Of a DNA stretch of 64,000 nucleotides, positions 1 to 11,327 are shown piece by piece. Both the position numbers and the translations under genes were made by a program. Where the stretch lies: the NCBI GenBank assembly GCA_910589415.1, contig OU342635.1, forward strand, positions 12,028,001 to 12,092,000, in the 5' to 3' direction. Every line of letters starts with the position of its first letter. The stretch's first letter is position 1. The DNA comes from Malachius bipustulatus. Its lineage: Eukaryota > Arthropoda > Insecta > Coleoptera > Melyridae. The notes below the pieces were generated by a model. The model had not been told where the DNA came from, searched no databases, and was given only the letters and a program-made list of their open reading frames with translations.

Positions 1-3000
1 ACGGCGCGTAGCTGTGTTTTAATTACCTTACCTAATTCTTTCACTGTTTGCTTTTTCGATTTGGGCTGATTTAATGAGGCCGAAGGAAATATTTTCCTTC
101 TCATCCTACCTAGGTGCGATCCATTTCAAAACATACTTCACTGGTCCATTAAAAGTCGAATAAACCTCGCGCAATTCATAAAATTTTTGTGCTTTAAGTA
201 TAATATCTAGATGGCTGTACTAATGCAATAATATTAAGTAATGTGCCTGTTATCACAACACATGCGATTCCTTTAATAAAACTCTTTAAACATTCGTTTA
301 AATACTATTTCCTTGTGCTTCGTAAAAGATTTCGTTTATAAAACTTGTAGCTGTTTCCACGTAGTCTTTTGATTTTAATTCTACCCTAAAACGAACTCTT
401 TTACGATTTTTTACTTTATCAAGTCCCGGCAAGGTCTGTGTCTCTTTTTTTCTTTTATAAAAGCCCGAAACTTGCGAGATCCCCGTTACGAAAGAAGAAT
501 AACATTCAATAACTCGAATACTTGCCCTTAAAACTTAAACCTAAAACTTATAAAAGGCATAAAGTTTCAAGTTATTATTTCTTACAAAACTTCCTTAATA
601 TAATGCTCAGACTAGCTAGACTTTTTGGCCGATCTTGTCTCGGAATTCTAGAGAATTCCATAATTAAGTTGGATTAATAATAATCGTTCTCTCTTGTTTA
701 GTTCGGCTGTTAAAAATACAATGACTAGAACGCCTTTTAAAAGATTTTGCCTGAAAACTTTTCATAATATCTCTAATGGAATATTTTGTCGCTTTGAAGT
801 AGGTACACAGGTATGTAGTAACAGAGCTCTAGACACCGGCGAGAGATAAATTTGATTACCTCTGAGAATAAACAAGCAAAGTTCTACAAGAGCATAAATC
901 ACAAGCGGAGTTTTATTTAATTCCCCTGGAAACTATATTCGGTTTTAAAGAGGTTTCCGCAAAAAAGCAATAAAGTGAGAAATGAAGGGCCATAAACTAG
1001 GAAAACTTCCTCCATCAGTTTAGAGCTAAATTAAGGTTCACCTTTCCATCTCTTCCAACTAGGTCGAGCCGCCTCGCCAGAATTTACATCCTAACAATTA
1101 GCTGGAGGACCAAGTATCTTTCTGACGTTCCCTGAGGGGAGGAGAAAACATTCGGGCCACCACCGAGTCTGTAGTTCCTATGGGATACCGCTGGACTGAG
1201 ACGGGACATTATTATAGCAGCTCGGTTCTAGTAGATCGGTTCCTCTTCTATGTCAACTCGAGAATGTTTAATTAAACAGTTCACTCTTATAAAGCGAGTG
1301 GATTGAACTATAAATTATTTCATGCAGAGTTCAGTGACATAATTCCCTTTTAGCCCGTGTTCCGGGAAAAAAACACTCAACTAAAATAACCTCCCATCAC
1401 TGTCAGGGACTTTGAGAGTTATTTTAATTAAAACAGTAAAACGGACGAAATTGTGAAACGTTCTAGTATTTATTTTCTACATCGAAAAAAAATTCTCATT
1501 TCATACGTCTGAATTTAAATTGCTATAAATTCAGCACGAGTCTGGATTGATTGAATGACACAATAATAGATGGGACGAAACGAGTGCGCAATTGAAGCAG
1601 ATAGACACTAGATGCATTATTTGAATCTCAAAGTGCACCTGGTACTGACTAGTGGAAATTGGAGAGAAATAAAGTTCCATTTGAAAGCATTATTACTGAA
1701 AATAATAGTATACCTATGTAATGGTCCTTCCATTGACAACACGCTTGAATTGGACAGAATCGCAATTAGTGAATAAGTTAATTATAAGTTCATGTCTCGC
1801 AGTAGACTCCTTTCAGAACAAGATAAAATTATAAAATCTACGTTTAATGATATCCCGAGGCCTGGGGGTTGGATAGCCAGGGGTATCTCAAAGCCGGGCA
1901 TGGAGTGATTTCTATCTTTCTCTTTCCTCCATTCCCTTCCGCGTCTGTTTTCCAGTTCCTCACAGCTTCTCTCTGCTCTGTTATTACTCCAAATTAAATT
2001 CAAACTAGTCTAAAAGACACTGGGATATAGCTTAACCAAGATAGTTAATTGGACCAGATATATTCCAGTCAGCCAACTCAGCTAACTTTAAATAATGCAT
2101 GTGATATTAAATTGGGGAGCTACATTGCTGTGAAGCCAATATTTTCTTTATTAAAATTCTCGTTTCTCGACGAGAGTCACCATCGTCTGGAAGGTTTTCT
2201 TATGAAAATAAAAAGGGAATATGATAAGAGTTAATAGAATGAGTTGCTAGGTATCTAATGAAATTTTCATTTTATCTCTGATTTTTTTTTTGATCGTATT
2301 GCTTCTCTTTTTTATGGTTTTCACTATAAAATGCCGTTTTTATCAAAAACGGTTCACATTAGTGCTTTTTACTGAGAGCACTAAAATTACAATTTTCGCA
2401 GTGCCCGAGAAATTTGAAACAAAAAGCATCTTTTGCCACCCTTTTAATCTCCGTTGGCATCATAGAACAACAAATTGAACCAGCGCTCAAAAAGTGGCTA
2501 ATATCAATGATAAGCCATGTATCAAAGAGGAGTCCTGTATCTTAAACGATTCCTGAGATATTATCAAAATATCATTCATTTTTGACACATATCTCGAAGC
2601 ACGTGTATATTTGATAAGTTCTTTACCCAAGCAGGCGTTATACTTTTATACTGCCCGTAAAGCGTCTTTGTGGCCAGTTTGAATGATCTCCCAAGAAATA
2701 AAAGCTCACTTAATAAAACATCATCCAGGGATTATCTGATTATAACGGCACACGTTACTCAAATTCAAGCTTCTTTTAAAGGCGAGTATAATATTGATTT
2801 GTCATGGAGCATTGAATAAAAAGTTAATTACCAATATCACGGTGTTTTCAGTTTAATAACGACGTACATTCCTCAGGCCGAATTCATTGTACATACATTC
2901 GCGGATAGGAGCCAATCACAGCTAAACATGTGAAATAATAAAGAAAAAATCACGAGTCAGAGCTAATTACAGCTTTACAGGTTCAAAAAAGCATAGAATT

Positions 3001-3835
3001 GGAATACGTGGGATGTTAAACAATATTTTTAAAGCTGTATAATAATTTTCTCATAAACTTGTAGAGAAAATAGCTTCTTCTTCCCGAAGATAATTACCAT
3101 TATTCACTTAGACGTTACATCTCACGCCTACTGCTCTGTTGAAGGTCTTCCTCGTGATATAGTTCTCAACCCAGAAGCGGCGACATCCAGAACGGTCACA
3201 ATCTGTCAAAATAATAAAACACAAAACAACTTGTGAGTAAAAATTATCGCTTTATATCATTTATTTGAAAATAAAATATATGAAAAGATATCTGGGAACA
3301 TGATCGAAACAAGAACTTTGACTATTAAAAAAATATCCAAGGTACAACTTTATCTCATATTCCCCTGCATTCAAGAACAATTTTCACGAGAAGTAAGTTT
3401 TGAGTAAGTTATGCAACTCAGAGTCTATTTCCTGAAATCACTGTACTGGACAGCACTCTGGACTAGTGGCAGCATTATAACAGGGGCTGTGGTAGAGTGA
3501 TACGGTCACCCATAATGCTTTGTGTCCGGCTTCGTCGCCGCGTTATCGGTTTGGGCGTCAAGTCTGCTGCACTGACCCTCATCCCCGTCGTTACTGGTGA
3601 TAATTTGGAGATTTTCCCGATTATCGGCAGGAAATATTTTTTACTGAATATCGTTGAGGCAATCGGTTCACGAATGAGTAAACAAGTGCAGAAAGTCACT
3701 TTGTTCCACGTTTCTCAAGGTGCTTTTGCATTGTATTTTTATATTTAAATATGGAAATGTTTAACGAAACCATGGTGAGGTGGAACCTTAATCAAGTAGA
3801 AATGATTTTACAAGATTTTCATTTATTTAGGTTAA
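1..3835. other. AT-rich sequence without recognisable genes
   Basis: No reading frame here resembles a known protein, and the short open frames overlap on opposite strands as expected by chance. The block at 3490-3720 is richer in G+C and open on both strands, but I could not match it to any family. A small perfect hairpin (CCGTTTTT, 3-nt loop, AAAAACGG) lies near 2333-2351. I see no tRNA, rRNA or intact mobile element. Confidence 0.5.
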
Positions 3836-3965
3836 TTTAATTCAATATCGGTGACTCGGTAAAATTGTTTCGAATTAAACAGTCATTTTCAAGAGTGGAA
3901 TCTTTAATCTTGAAAATGACCGCGTAGGTTGGAACAATTGTCGTGGCTCCGATATTAAATTTGAG
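3836..3965. repeat. Degenerate short foldback element (MITE-like)
   Basis: The segment is an imperfect inverted repeat. The left arm contains AATATCGG, AATTGTT and GTCATTTTCAAGA; the right arm contains their complements in reverse order (TCTTGAAAATGAC, AACAATT, CCGATATT). The arms are interrupted by mismatches and the loop is only about 15 bp. It carries no coding sequence. I infer an old non-autonomous DNA transposon; no target duplication is clear. Confidence 0.5.
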
Positions 3966-4236
3966 AAATTAATTACCATTAGATTATTCTGCTATGTTTT
4001 AAAGCGACATGATCAATAATAATCGGGATCATATGTAAATTAACATTAACAGTAACATTTCTGTTGAATTAGTCGCAAACTTCAGATGGAGCTTCCTTTA
4101 CATTTACTTTAGTACTCTGTTGATCTTCCTACATATTTATTAAAGTAGCGCTAGTAGAGAAAGTAGGTCCACAAGACGCCATTGTGAAACCTGGTTTCCC
4201 CTTGGAGAGCTCTCTTGGGTAATTCCATTCCCCTTA

Positions 4237-4401
4237 GGCCCGTATTCATCAATAAATATAACCCCTGGGGTTATATTTTGGAACATGTCATTGGTTTAAA
4301 ATTCGTAGCGTTCGTAGGCTTTGAGCATTAGACCAATCAGCTGTCAGAAAATTCAAAATATAACCCCAGAGTTATATTTTGAAGTTTGATGAATACGGAC
4401 A
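4237..4401. mobile_element. MITE, CCCGTATTCA family, subfamily A copy 1
   Basis: This 165-bp inverted-repeat element begins GGCCCGTATTCATC and ends GATGAATACGGACA. Inner arms carry TATAACCCC(T/A)GGGGTTATATTTTG-type sequence facing each other. It is flanked by TTA at 4234-4236 and TTA at 4402-4404, a 3-bp target duplication typical of PIF/Harbinger elements (TWA sites). A second copy in the opposite orientation lies at 25009-25173. It has no ORF and is non-autonomous; no transposase source is visible in the window. Confidence 0.85.
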
Positions 4402-4739
4402 TTAGAGGTACAGTTGAAAGTCATAAATAACATCAGAAAAATTCTTATCAGAAAAAAATTTATCTGGAAATGGTTGTGTCTTTAGCAGGAAAGTTGTGGG
4501 GTGGTTTTAATGTCTTTAATTCTGTTTTTTTTTCAGGATGCTAAATCTGAACAAAATTTCATTATATAACATTGAAAAAATACAGAAAAGTTTAAAAAAG
4601 CTCACTTTATGGCCTTGATTAATAACCTTATTATAACTTGGAAAAAGTTAAATGACCTTTCTATATTCAAACTCAAAGACACATAAAATTTCCTACAAAT
4701 TTCATCACTTATATTTTTTCTTCGACAAACCGTTAGGGC

Positions 4740-5279
4740 TCAAGCGCTAGTTTAAAATTGGCGCATTTCCATTCTATCAGCAAAAACCCACTCTTTCAAA
4801 AACCCATGTCTACAGCTTGCCTCCGAAGAGACAGAACCAGTGCTGTTCTGTTGCCTTCTCTGCATCGTTCCACCCGTTAGATATTGCCAGAAATTCACTT
4901 TTGAGCCAAAACTGTTCCCAGGTGCTACACTTGAAGAGTGCTTCATCTAAGAACTGTCCAGAATTTAGAGTTTATTCTCGAAGTTGATCTTCATCTCCTC
5001 TACAAGCAGTTTTGTTTTCTGTTTCACTCGATTTTCTACCAATTTCACTTCATCGCGAACAGGGTTGACTTCTTCACTAACCTCTTTTTCCACTTTATTT
5101 AGTTCACTAACATAATCGTCTTTTTGTTCTGAATAACTTTTAGCAACTACTCTTCACCGTTTTCTGTTGCTGCAACAGCTTTTCTTCACTGTCTTCGAGC
5201 TTCTTAATGATATTTTTCTGCTTTCCTGGCGGTCTTCCAACTTATTCAAGATTTTCTCTAACATTTTCTCAGACATACT
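4740..5279 (-). pseudogene. Gypsy-like retrotransposon gag relic
   Basis: Read on the minus strand from an ATG at about 5276 (MSEKMLEKILNKLEDRQESR) the translation gives a charged coiled-coil region rich in Lys and Glu, including KLEDSEEKLLQQQKTVK and NKVEKEVSEEV in shifted frames. Further on, TWEQFWLKSEFLAISNGWND resembles the capsid start of Gag from insect Ty3/gypsy-type elements (a W-x(3)-F motif followed by an NGWxDxEKA-like motif). At least three frameshifts and several stops break the frame, so it is dead. No protease, RT or LTR is attached. Family assignment is inferred from motif style alone; a Gag-like domain of another retroelement is possible. Confidence 0.5.
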
Positions 5280-6204
5280 ACAAAGAGCGGCGGTCGCTCA
5301 AGGTCGTAAACTAGGAACATTAATGAGGACACTGAACTGTACAAATCTAAAAAAAAATGTAATCTACTCCTTGCCCTTTTCTAGGGGAAGTCAAATTTTT
5401 TTGTCTTCAGTGACTGGATTATAAATGACATCCTTATGTCATCCTTAAATAATAATTTACGGGAGGTTATTTACGAAAATTCTGTTTCCGAGTTAGAATA
5501 ATTTCTTAACTTTTTTTTATCAAAAAATGTTGCATCACGTAATTTTGTTAGTAAACCTCAGACTCGGATTCAGCAGCACAAAAAAATATAACGGGAAACA
5601 CTACCCCACAACTTTATTTCTAGGGGCGGTTTAGAGCATCAATTGAGCACGTTATGGCTAAAATCATGAAACCTGATAGGCCAAAGTACAAAAAAATACG
5701 ATTCCACTTTATTAGAGCATTCTTTAATATTTACTTATACGGTCAACATTTTCTTTGACACTTCGCATCGTTTTCATACCGCATCGATTAGATGATACTT
5801 AACTATAAGTGGATTTAAGTTTGAAATAGGAAATAGACAAAGAGAATATTTTCCGTTAACTTTCTAACAACCTTCTTAACTTTACCCCAGTCTTTAACTA
5901 GCTCGTAACTTTGAACGTAAACTTTCCTTGATTAGGCCGGTAAAAAAGTAGGTAAGTACACTCCACTTTCTTGGCATCCTTTTACACATCTGGCGATAGA
6001 GCTTTTTTCCCGCACTAAGGCGGATATAGAACTGCAGGAAATATAAATTTTGTGTTCCTCTGTATTAGACGACTACTTTTTGAGGAACTACTCGATCCTT
6101 AAATTTTTTACGTCTGCAGTTTGATTGTTTCAATTCTCGAAGAACTCTTCATGTGAAAAGTCTAATTTCCGCCATATACAAATAAATAAATATTATAATA
6201 TTTT
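5280..6204. other. Sequence without recognisable features
   Basis: AT-rich, with no ORF of note and no inverted or tandem structure that I can support. Confidence 0.45.
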
Positions 6205-6712
6205 TGCAGGTATTTGCAGGGTCTTTCGTTAAGGTGGGCGAGCGGCCATATCTTTGGAACTATTAGTCCCAGAACTCAAAAACAAAATTATTTAGACATA
6301 ATATGTGACCAAGAGAAATTCAAGGGAAAATTTTCAAAATGATCGTTCTCCCGTAAATACAAGAAGTTGACACCTACTTTGTTATTTTAACGGGATCAGA
6401 CTGTATATTATTATACTTTAGGTAGGTAGGTACAACTGAAACTTAGATTAAGTAGTTTATGAGTTATAAACAAATTAAGATCGCAATTACCTTTGAAAAC
6501 AGTGTAGATCGAGAACGGCTGAAGATATCGGAAAACTACCTGCATGTAGGTGGTTTTCAATAACAAAGTAGGTGTATAAGCTGCCGGTATTTGCAGAAGT
6601 GTCCAGGATTTTCTCGTGGTCACTTATGTCTAAATAATTTTTTTTGAGGTTCTAGGTCCAATAGTTCCCAAGATATGGCCGCTTACTTACGGCACTTTAT
6701 TCCACCCGAATT
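6205..6712. repeat. Degenerate foldback element of the TACAGGG palindrome group
   Basis: The left arm (GGCCATATCTTTGGAACTATT near 6243 and TTATTTAGACATAA near 6288) recurs inverted on the right (TTATGTCTAAATAA near 6624, AATAGTTCCCAAGATATGGCC near 6658). The middle carries words also present in the cores of the palindromes at 8934 and 33524 (GAGTTATAAACAAAT, then GATCGCAATT, then AACGGCT-AGATATCGGAAAAC). The arms are badly diverged, so this is an old copy or relative. Confidence 0.55.
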
Positions 6713-8933
6713 TACTTTATGCACTCTTAATGATAATCATACATTTTATGAACTTGGAAACGTCTAAACAAGTGCATTTTATGAATCACTCGTAGATAAA
6801 GCTAATATTTCGTTCTACTCATAATTACAAATTGGTCATGAGTGTTATGATTGGAAAACGTAATTTAGCTTGTAGCGGGGTCTAAAAACACAATAAATTA
6901 TAATAATTGTCCTCTGTTCTCTGTGAGACTAGTTATCAGCGCTTCACTCGATCTAGAACTTACTACAAACATTTTAATTTAACCTGCGGAATGCATAAAA
7001 AAATTGAACTGATACATTATTGGTCCTTCGTTACTCAAATGACATCTCCTACATTCTTGTCAGTTTATATACTAATTTTTTATTATTACTATTAGATCTC
7101 TCTATTTATTGCTGGAGTCCAAATGATATTATTTTAGTTTTTTTTTATTAACTCGTTCTGTTGTCTATCTGTGTGCTTAAATCTTGTATTCGATTTTAAA
7201 TTAACTTCCCGAAGAGCTAGAGACTTGAAACTTTTAACATAGCCCAGTACTCGATGACAATGCAAGCTTAGTTCTTTTTCTTATGCGTTTCTTGGGCTGT
7301 TCGTCGCAAATTTTGTAAAAATCCCTAGCGGCAAAGAGACTTTAAGTGAAGCCAAATTCAGACACGACAAGAACGTGAACGTCTAGAGGCCACATAATTA
7401 AAATGAAAATAAATTCAGTATGTTGCAAATAATTTCAATATATTGAAAAACATACCTTGAATTTCTCATCTAGCGAAAACACAAATAAGTAGGTAAGTAC
7501 AATTCCCGTTATGTAGTATATTATATGTATACAGGGTTATCCTAAATAGTTTCAAGCTTTGGTTTGTATTGACTAATTCAAATCATTACGTGAAGAAGTT
7601 GAAAAACATTCTGCTCAATTTTATATAAATCTTTTACAAGAGTTGAAAGAAAGTTGCAATCACTTTCCCAGTTCAGAACTTGATAAATCTAAATGAAGGT
7701 AAAATGAAGGACTTTCCGTTAAACTTGTTTTTCAAATCATTAAGCAATATTTGCTTTTTTTTTGCAGGAAGATTTTGATCAAACTTCATGTGAATGAAAC
7801 ACTCATAAGAAGTGGATCTATAAGTAGTTATGCAAAATGTTTTTATAGAATATTTATTAGAAAACATTTATTTCTCGTGATACTTATTTTATTGTTAATT
7901 ATTTGTCTATATTTCTTAAAATTTATGTATTATAAGAACATGAATAAAAAAAAATGTCATGAAAAATACGGAATAGTAAATAGTATTAAAAGCCCTACAA
8001 CTAACAACAAATATAACATAATATAGAAGTAACAGTACAGCTAATTCTACTGATGTAAATAATAATAACTGATGAAATAATACCAAGCAATAATAATAAA
8101 GAATCACTTTTTGTCCTAGTCTGGAGAGATTCACTGGCGAGGCGACACTAGGCCGCCCAATAAAAAATCAGTGAAGCAAATAATGAAATTACAGGTACCT
8201 ACATCATTGAAATAATTTTCAATATAATTTATTATCGAAAAACAATAACGTTTTCTGAACGACACATTTGCCCTAACGGTATGGTGAAGACAGAGACATC
8301 GATGTTTCAATGGTTATTTTCATCTCATCAGTCTGTCACATCACCACCATCAGAGGGAGTGCACCGAACAGAAAGAAAACCAACATACGTTTTTTTTCGC
8401 TTTTTTTCCGACAAATCAATATGCTTAAGTATGCTGGTTTTCTTCCTGTTAGCAAGAAGCTAGAAAAATGGACGCTCAGAAGTATACATGTCCAAAACAC
8501 ATAACTAACCTAAGTCCAGCAAGTGGGAAAAAAAAATGGAATACTTGCCAGTTTAAAAAATACTCAATTCCATCTTTTTTCTCTAACTTATATGTTTCCA
8601 ATTTCATTCATGATGTATTTGAAAAAGTGCTTATTTAAAATACTTGTACAAATTTATATTAAAATATGTGTAATTAAAGAAGCTGTTGAAAAACAATGCT
8701 GCCTGAAAAATGTGGTTTTTGAACTTGGGCTATTTCTGTTTTAAAGTAAAGATTTGCAACATTTAGAATGAAAGAGGGTAAAGTTTATTTAAACTAGGAA
8801 GTCACCGTTCCATTTGAAAAAAAATAATGCATAATCTATTACATGCGCCCCATGCGCGTTTGTAGTTTTAAATCTTTCCATTCCATTGGTAATAATTATT
8901 ATTAGTTTATGCTTTTTAGTACATACAGGGTGG
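6713..8933. other. AT-rich sequence without genes
   Basis: Only low-complexity reading frames occur here. An isolated TATACAGGGTTATCC at about 7529 resembles the terminus of the palindromic elements found elsewhere, but no partner end is visible. Confidence 0.45.
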
Positions 8934-9779
8934 CCAATTAGTGCGACAAAGGTCAATATCTCCTGTACCATTGAAGATAGCGGAAAACTTTTTTCAAGAA
9001 AGTTATTAAGGATTAAGAGATGCATCTTTTAAAATTATTTTCGACTATACAGGGTGCTCCATAAAGGCGGGACGGTAAAAAGTTCATGTTTTTTAAATGG
9101 GACGCCCTATATTTTATTGCATTTTCAGATTGTCTGAGAAAATGTAATAACAATAATGTTTATAGTTGCATTTTAAATTGAGTAGGCTATGGAGTTATAA
9201 ACAAGTGAAAATCGCAATTTTCCAACTTTAAACCCATTTACCACAAAAACGGCCCATAATATCAAAAAACGGCTTACATGTTCCTATCTTAACTTTTTAT
9301 AAGGCATCCAATTATGCAGTTGAAATGTTTATACAAGGTGGTGAAAATTATCAGATTTTCCATCACCCTGCATAAACATTTAAACTATACAGTAGGATAC
9401 CAGATAAAAATTTAAGATAGGGTCATGTAAGCCGTTTTCTGATATCTTGAGCCGTTTTTGTGGTAAATGGGTTTAAAGTTGGAAAATTGCGATTTTCACT
9501 TGTTTATAACTCATAGCCTACTCAATTTAAAATGCAACTATAAACATTATTGTTATTACATTTTCTCAGACAATCTGAAAATGTAATAAAATATAGGGCG
9601 TCCCATTTAAAAAACATGAACTTTTTACCGTCCCGCCTTTATGGAGCACCCTGTATAGTCGAAAATAATTTTAAAAGATGCATCTCTTAACCCTTAATAA
9701 CTTTCTTGGAAAAAGTTTTCCGCTATCTTCAATGGTACAGGAGATATTGACCTTTGTCGCACTAATTGGCCACCCTGTA
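8934..9779. mobile_element. Layered palindromic transposon 1 (846 bp)
   Basis: Almost the whole element is one large inverted repeat: TACAGGGTGGCCAATTAG at the left edge and its complement at the right edge, with TA on both sides. Inside, a second pair of ends (TACAGGGTGCTCC at 9048, GGAGCACCCTGTA ending 9655) bounds a second shell. Within that lies a core (about 9109-9594) that starts with an ACATTTTCAGATTG-like word and is shared with the element at 33524-34380. It has no transposase frame. I infer a non-autonomous Tc1/mariner-group element, because the TA target and TACAGG(G/A)TG-type termini match the element at 11328-13028, which has a recognisable transposase. Confidence 0.8.
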
Positions 9780-9813
9780 TGTGTAAAAAATGTGGCTTTT
9801 CAGTGAAATTAAT

Positions 9814-10429
9814 TATTTTTTAGCGCATCGCCTCTGAAAGACAATTTTTCAGTAGCTTAGTAGCCGGCGGAATGACGCATATTGCAGCCTACATGCGATA
9901 GCAGCTCTCTTCCAAGCGTACAAAATTTTCCAGCCCGCAACGAACGTTTTTTCTGGCCCTAGGGCGGACAGATTTAGTCGTTACTATAACAACTAACTGT
10001 TATCAGTTAGTGATTAGCCGGCAGGTATTCAGCGCTCGGCAGCGAAATTCAACCACACAGCTGACAACTACCGAGACTGCGATATATACGCGCATATTTC
10101 AATCAAGTCTAAACGAGCTGGAAATATAATAACAGGTAGGTACCTATCTAATTATAACGATTAACGGGGGTTACTAGTTTCTGAGGTTTCGTCAATAAAG
10201 AAACAAAATGAACGCTAGACAGTAAAATGACACTGACAGTGAATTAATTTGTACGCCACCACATATTCGCCAACGATCTAACAAGGCAAAGTATTCAGTG
10301 TTCTAACGCGATGCGCTAAAAAATAGAGTCTATATCTCGGCCGGATCAGAAGTCCATTTCAACTCGTATTCAAAAACTTCATACTCGCTGAAATGAACTT
10401 CTTTCCGCCCTTGATATAGAATATACTAT
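9814..10429. repeat. Tandem duplication, unit 1
   Basis: The unit starts with ATTTTTTAGCGCATCGC, and its complement GCGATGCGCTAAAAAAT lies at 10308-10324, so 511 bp are bounded by a perfect 17-bp inverted repeat. A further 100 bp follow and form an imperfect hairpin (GAAGTCCATTTCAACTCGTAT against ATACTCGCTGAAATGAACTTC). The whole unit recurs 611 bp downstream. It is moderately GC-rich with no credible ORF. The origin is unclear: a small DNA transposon plus flank duplicated together, or one larger hairpin-ended repeat. Confidence 0.75.
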
Positions 10430-11090
10430 TTTAGCGCATCGCCTCTGAAAGACGATTTTTCAGTAGCTCAGTAGCCGGCGGAATGACGCATATTGCAGCC
10501 TGCATGCAACAGCAGCTCGCTTCCAAGCGTAGAAAATTTTCCAGCCCGCAACGAACGTTTTTTCTGGCCCTAGGGCGGACAGATTTAGGAGTTACTATAT
10601 CAACTACTGATAGTGTTATCAATTCGTGATTACGCGGCAGGTGAGAGCGAAATTGAAGCACACAGCTGACAACTAAACCGAGACCACTATACCTACGCGC
10701 ATATTTCAATCAAGTCTAAACGAGCTGGAAATATAATAATAACAGGTCAGGTCAGGTCACCTATCTAATTATAAGGATTAACGGGGGTTACTAGTTTCTG
10801 AGGTTTCGTCAATAAAGCAACAAAATGAACGCTAGACAGTAAAATGACACTGACAGTGAATTAATTTGTACGCCACCACATATTCGCCAACGAGCTAACA
10901 AGGCAAAGTATTCAGTGTTCTAACGCGATGCGCTAAAAAATAGAGTCTATATCTCGGCCGGATCAGAAGTCCATTTCAACTCGTATTCAATCGACCCTTG
11001 CTCCGCTACGCTCCGCTCCGCTCCGCTCGGCCCGATAACTTCATACTCGCTGAAATAAACTTCTTTCCGCCCTTGATATAGAATATACTA
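10430..11090. repeat. Tandem duplication, unit 2, with extra CTCCG-rich loop
   Basis: This is a second copy of the preceding unit with scattered substitutions and short indels. It differs mainly by a 46-bp stretch at about 10991-11036 made of CGCTCCG/CTACG microrepeats. That stretch sits exactly at the tip of the terminal hairpin, where unit 1 has only two bases. Either unit 2 gained the loop or unit 1 lost it. Confidence 0.75.
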
Positions 11091-11327
11091 ATATTGTTTT
11101 TCAGAGTCTTACAGTCAGTAAGCTTTTTTTTTATCATTGTTACTTAATTCTTAAGTCCGAAAAATAACAAAGTGATAATATGTTGTATTAACTTGTAAAA
11201 AATTAGCACAATTTATTACAAAACCTCGAAAATTGTGTCTTAAATTTTATAAAACTATACTTTATAAGTGACGTGTCATGTAAGGAAGGAACACTATACA
11301 ATTATTACCTTCCGTTAGACGAGATAA

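Noticed and set aside
3475..3748. Overlapping frames on both strands in a GC-richer patch
   Set aside because: No recognisable protein motif in either direction; GC-rich patches produce dual open frames by chance.
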